DNA of 8,222 nucleotides from Halobacteriales archaeon QH_10_65_19 (GTDB lineage: Archaea > Halobacteriota > Halobacteria > Halobacteriales > Haloarculaceae). The notes beneath the pieces were generated by a model. That model was given only the letters and a program-made list of their open reading frames with translations. It had not been told where the DNA came from and searched no databases. The stretch lies in NCBI GenBank assembly GCA_003022085.1, contig PXQK01000010.1, forward strand, positions 1 through 8,222. The letters run 5' to 3'. Shown here one piece after another: positions 6,675 through 8,222 of this stretch. Position 1 is the stretch's first letter; each line of letters starts with the position of its first letter. The position numbers and the translations under genes were made by a program.

Positions 6675-7169
6675 ATGAAGCTGTTCTCGGGCAGCGGGCT
6701 CGACCCGCGTGCGGTCGGTGCTGGAGCGGCCGCCGGGGCGGTTACGATGGTGGCCGTCACGTTCGGGTTCACCGGGCTGAGCGACGTCTTCGACGTTGTC
6801 GCTGTCGTCGTGTTCTCCTTTCTCTTCGCCAGCATTCCGGCGGGCCTGGCGGTCGGGATTCTGAACAGTTCAACCGGAAGCACGACCAGCGAGGGCGGGC
6901 TCGCGGCCGTACTCGCGACGGTTACCGGCGTCCTCTGTATCGGTCTATTCGGGACAGCCAACGCCGCGGGCGTCCCAGTTGCCTACCAGTTGGACGTGCT
7001 GTTCGTCGTTACCGGGTTCGGCCTCTTCACGCTCCTGTTCGTGATCCCGCCAACCTTTCTGGTCGGCAGCTGGGCCGCTGGGGCCACGGCGAGGACAGTC
7101 CGGAACCTCCGGAACGGCGGCGAGGAGGAGTGGGGGGAGGTCGGCCGGTTCCGCGACGCCGAGGAGTGA
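6675..7169 (+). CDS. Small haloarchaeal membrane protein with four predicted helices
   Basis: The 164-residue protein has four hydrophobic stretches: ~13-33 (Ala/Gly-rich), ~39-63, ~75-98 and ~106-134. A charged cytoplasmic-type tail follows ([16 protein letters not shown], ending RFRDAEE). The Arg residues after helix 4 suggest that the C-terminus is inside. Small residues (Gly, Ala, Ser) dominate the helices, suggesting tight packing or oligomerisation. The overall look is that of small haloarchaeal integral membrane proteins of unknown function, perhaps DUF5518-like, but the family match is from memory. There is no signal peptide or enzymatic motif. The ATG at 6675 fits a TATA-like box at leaderless spacing; an alternative ATG at 6668 is in another frame. 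It is transcribed divergently from gdhB and is 57 bp ahead of the SDR gene, which seems to have its own promoter. Confidence 0.8.
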   Translation: MKLFSGSGLDPRAVGAGAAAGAVTMVAVTFGFTGLSDVFDVVAVVVFSFLFASIPAGLAVGILNSSTGSTTSEGGLAAVLATVTGVLCIGLFGTANAAGVPVAYQLDVLFVVTGFGLFTLLFVIPPTFLVGSWAAGATARTVRNLRNGGEEEWGEVGRFRDAEE

Positions 7170-7193
7170 TCTCTGGGTTCGCGTCGACGAGCA

Positions 7194-7204
7194 GCCTTAT
7201 CAGC
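7194..7204 (+). promoter_or_regulatory. Weak TATA-like box of the SDR gene
   Basis: CCTTATCAG is centred ~28 bp before the ATG at 7227. There is no Shine-Dalgarno motif, so a leaderless start is likely. The match to the haloarchaeal TATA consensus is only partial. Confidence 0.4.
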
Positions 7205-7226
7205 GGGGCCGCCAAACCAGCGGGTC

Positions 7227-8090
7227 ATGAGTCTCGAGAAACCAGATCTGTCAGGAAGCACGGCCTTCATTACGGGGACGACACGCGGGATCGGCAAGCA
7301 GATCGCCCTCGAACTCGCGGAGCAGGGGTGTAACGTCGTGTCGACAGGTAAGACGACCGAGCACGACGAGTACGGCGAGGATCGGGGGCTGGAGGGGAGC
7401 ATCGAGCAGACGGCCCGCGAGGTCGAGAAGCGCGGCGCGGAGGCGCTCCCGATCAAACTCGACGTGCGCGACGCCGAGACTGTCCAGGCGGCCACAGAGA
7501 AGGCACTCGACCACTTCGGCGAGGTCAACATCGTGGTCAACAACGCCAGCGCGATCCAGCTGCGGACCGTCGAGGACCTCCCCCCGAACCGGTTCGATCT
7601 CATGACCGAGGTCAACGTCCGGGGGACGTATCTCACCTCGCGGGCGTTCATCGACCACCTCAAGGACGTCGAAGACGCCTGGATCCTGACGAACGCGCCG
7701 AAGATCGAGACCGACCGCAGCCCTGGCAGCGCGCCATACACCTGGTCGAAACTCGGGATGTCCTTCGTCACCCTCTCGCTGGCAGGCGAACTCGGCGGCC
7801 ACGACGTCAGCTGCAACACGTTTTGGCCGGTGACTGCGATCGATACCCGCGCCACCCGCCACTTCGGGCTGGGCACCGAAGACGACTGGCGCTCGCCGGA
7901 GATTGTCGCGGACACCGTGCTGGAGATCCTGCGCCGTGCCCCCGCCGAGTTCACCGGCAACGCGGTGTACGACGAGGAACTGCTCCGGGACGCCGGCGTC
8001 GACGACTTCTCGGAGTACAATCTCACTCCCGGCGACCCCGCTCCCGTGTCCGCCCGGATGACCGATCCGGACTACAGCCGGTCGGAGTGA
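7227..8090 (+). CDS. Short-chain dehydrogenase/reductase, HSDL2-like; catalytic Ser appears replaced
   Basis: A 287-residue NAD(P)-binding Rossmann protein. The cofactor motif is ITGTTRGIGKQIA (G17-x3-G21-I-G23). LDVR at 78-81 and VNNAS (NNA at 105-107) follow, then N130 in EVNVRGTY, and Y171-x3-K175 in PYTWSKLGMS. These include the Asn, Tyr and Lys of the SDR catalytic tetrad. The C-terminal part (NTFWPVTAIDTRA, GNAVYDEELLRDAGV, FSEYN) resembles HSDL2-type SDRs, which handle lipid-like or acyl substrates. In that group a Ser lies ~14-16 residues before the Tyr (ISPP/LSPP). Here the segment reads ILTNAPKIE, with Ala157 at that place and no Ser at the classical -13 position. Activity may therefore be reduced, altered or use another residue. 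The substrate is unknown. The ATG at 7227 has a weak TATA box 28 bp upstream. Nothing recognisable follows before the window edge. Confidence 0.88.
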   Translation: MSLEKPDLSGSTAFITGTTRGIGKQIALELAEQGCNVVSTGKTTEHDEYGEDRGLEGSIEQTAREVEKRGAEALPIKLDVRDAETVQAATEKALDHFGEVNIVVNNASAIQLRTVEDLPPNRFDLMTEVNVRGTYLTSRAFIDHLKDVEDAWILTNAPKIETDRSPGSAPYTWSKLGMSFVTLSLAGELGGHDVSCNTFWPVTAIDTRATRHFGLGTEDDWRSPEIVADTVLEILRRAPAEFTGNAVYDEELLRDAGVDDFSEYNLTPGDPAPVSARMTDPDYSRSE

Positions 8091-8222
8091 CCGGCCGGAC
8101 GTTCCCCGATGGACAGTACTCCGGGTTTTCGATTCTTCGGCCAGTGGTCCGTTGTCACGCAGACCCCATCGGTGGTCAGCGTCGGGCGGCGAACAGAGTA
8201 CCCGGTGGTTCCGTCCGGAGCC
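8091..8222. other. Right-edge segment with no recognisable gene
   Basis: Plus-strand ATG at 8109 opens a 38-codon frame running off the edge, and two minus-strand frames are also open. None resembles a known protein. Third-position GC in the 8109 frame and in one of the minus-strand frames looks lower than in the neighbouring genes. It is treated as noncoding or undetermined. Confidence 0.3.

Noticed and set aside
6536..6961. N-terminal extension of glutamate dehydrogenase
   Set aside because: The upstream part is Thr/Ala/Pro-rich antisense of the membrane-protein gene and of the promoter region. MANEVNPFE at 6535 is the normal family start.

Overview
The window comes from a halophilic archaeon (class Halobacteria). 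It is strongly GC-rich. The proteins are acidic and poor in lysine. Several genes start about 25-30 bp downstream of a TATA box with almost no leader. The gene families are haloarchaeal or archaeal: TFE, Trm56, the RPA/RPAP/phosphoesterase operon, and an IS1341-type TnpB relic. Genus and species cannot be read from the sequence.

Layout. (1) 1-1173, minus strand, is an information-processing cluster read leftwards. A TATA promoter (1194-1202) drives a 51-codon reading frame that looks like the first part of a DsbA/thioredoxin-fold protein. Eight bases further on comes trm56 (tRNA C56 ribose methylase). After a 167-bp gap, tfe (transcription factor E alpha) starts from its own promoter and runs off the left edge. 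(2) 1248-1460 is a relic of an IS200/IS605-type element: the last ~50 codons of tnpB plus the right-end hairpin, on the minus strand. It sits against the 5' end of the next operon. (3) 1507-4705, plus strand, is a tightly coupled three-gene operon (4-bp and 1-bp overlaps). It encodes single-stranded-DNA-binding RPA, the RPA-associated protein RPAP, and a calcineurin-like phosphoesterase. (4) 4702-6535, minus strand, holds an SRPBCC-fold protein whose stop codon overlaps that of the phosphoesterase, and glutamate dehydrogenase. (5) 6675-8090, plus strand, holds a four-helix membrane protein and an HSDL2-like short-chain dehydrogenase/reductase. 8091-8222 holds nothing recognisable.

How the genes work together. 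RPA binds ssDNA through three OB folds and an embedded zinc site. RPAP is an RPA32-like partner with an OB fold, a long acidic linker and a C-terminal helical domain. The phosphoesterase travels with them. Glutamate dehydrogenase links central carbon and nitrogen metabolism. No functional link to its SRPBCC, membrane and SDR neighbours can be shown.

The most notable region is 1174-1510. The RPA gene appears to have lost its start, its N-terminal helical segment and its promoter where the tnpB relic joins it, yet the remaining 360 codons and both downstream genes are intact. The relic keeps almost exactly the part of tnpB that encodes the guide (omega) RNA scaffold. It may therefore be a solo guide-RNA locus as well as a gene-breaking scar. 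No complete new system was found, and the operon itself is known from other haloarchaea.
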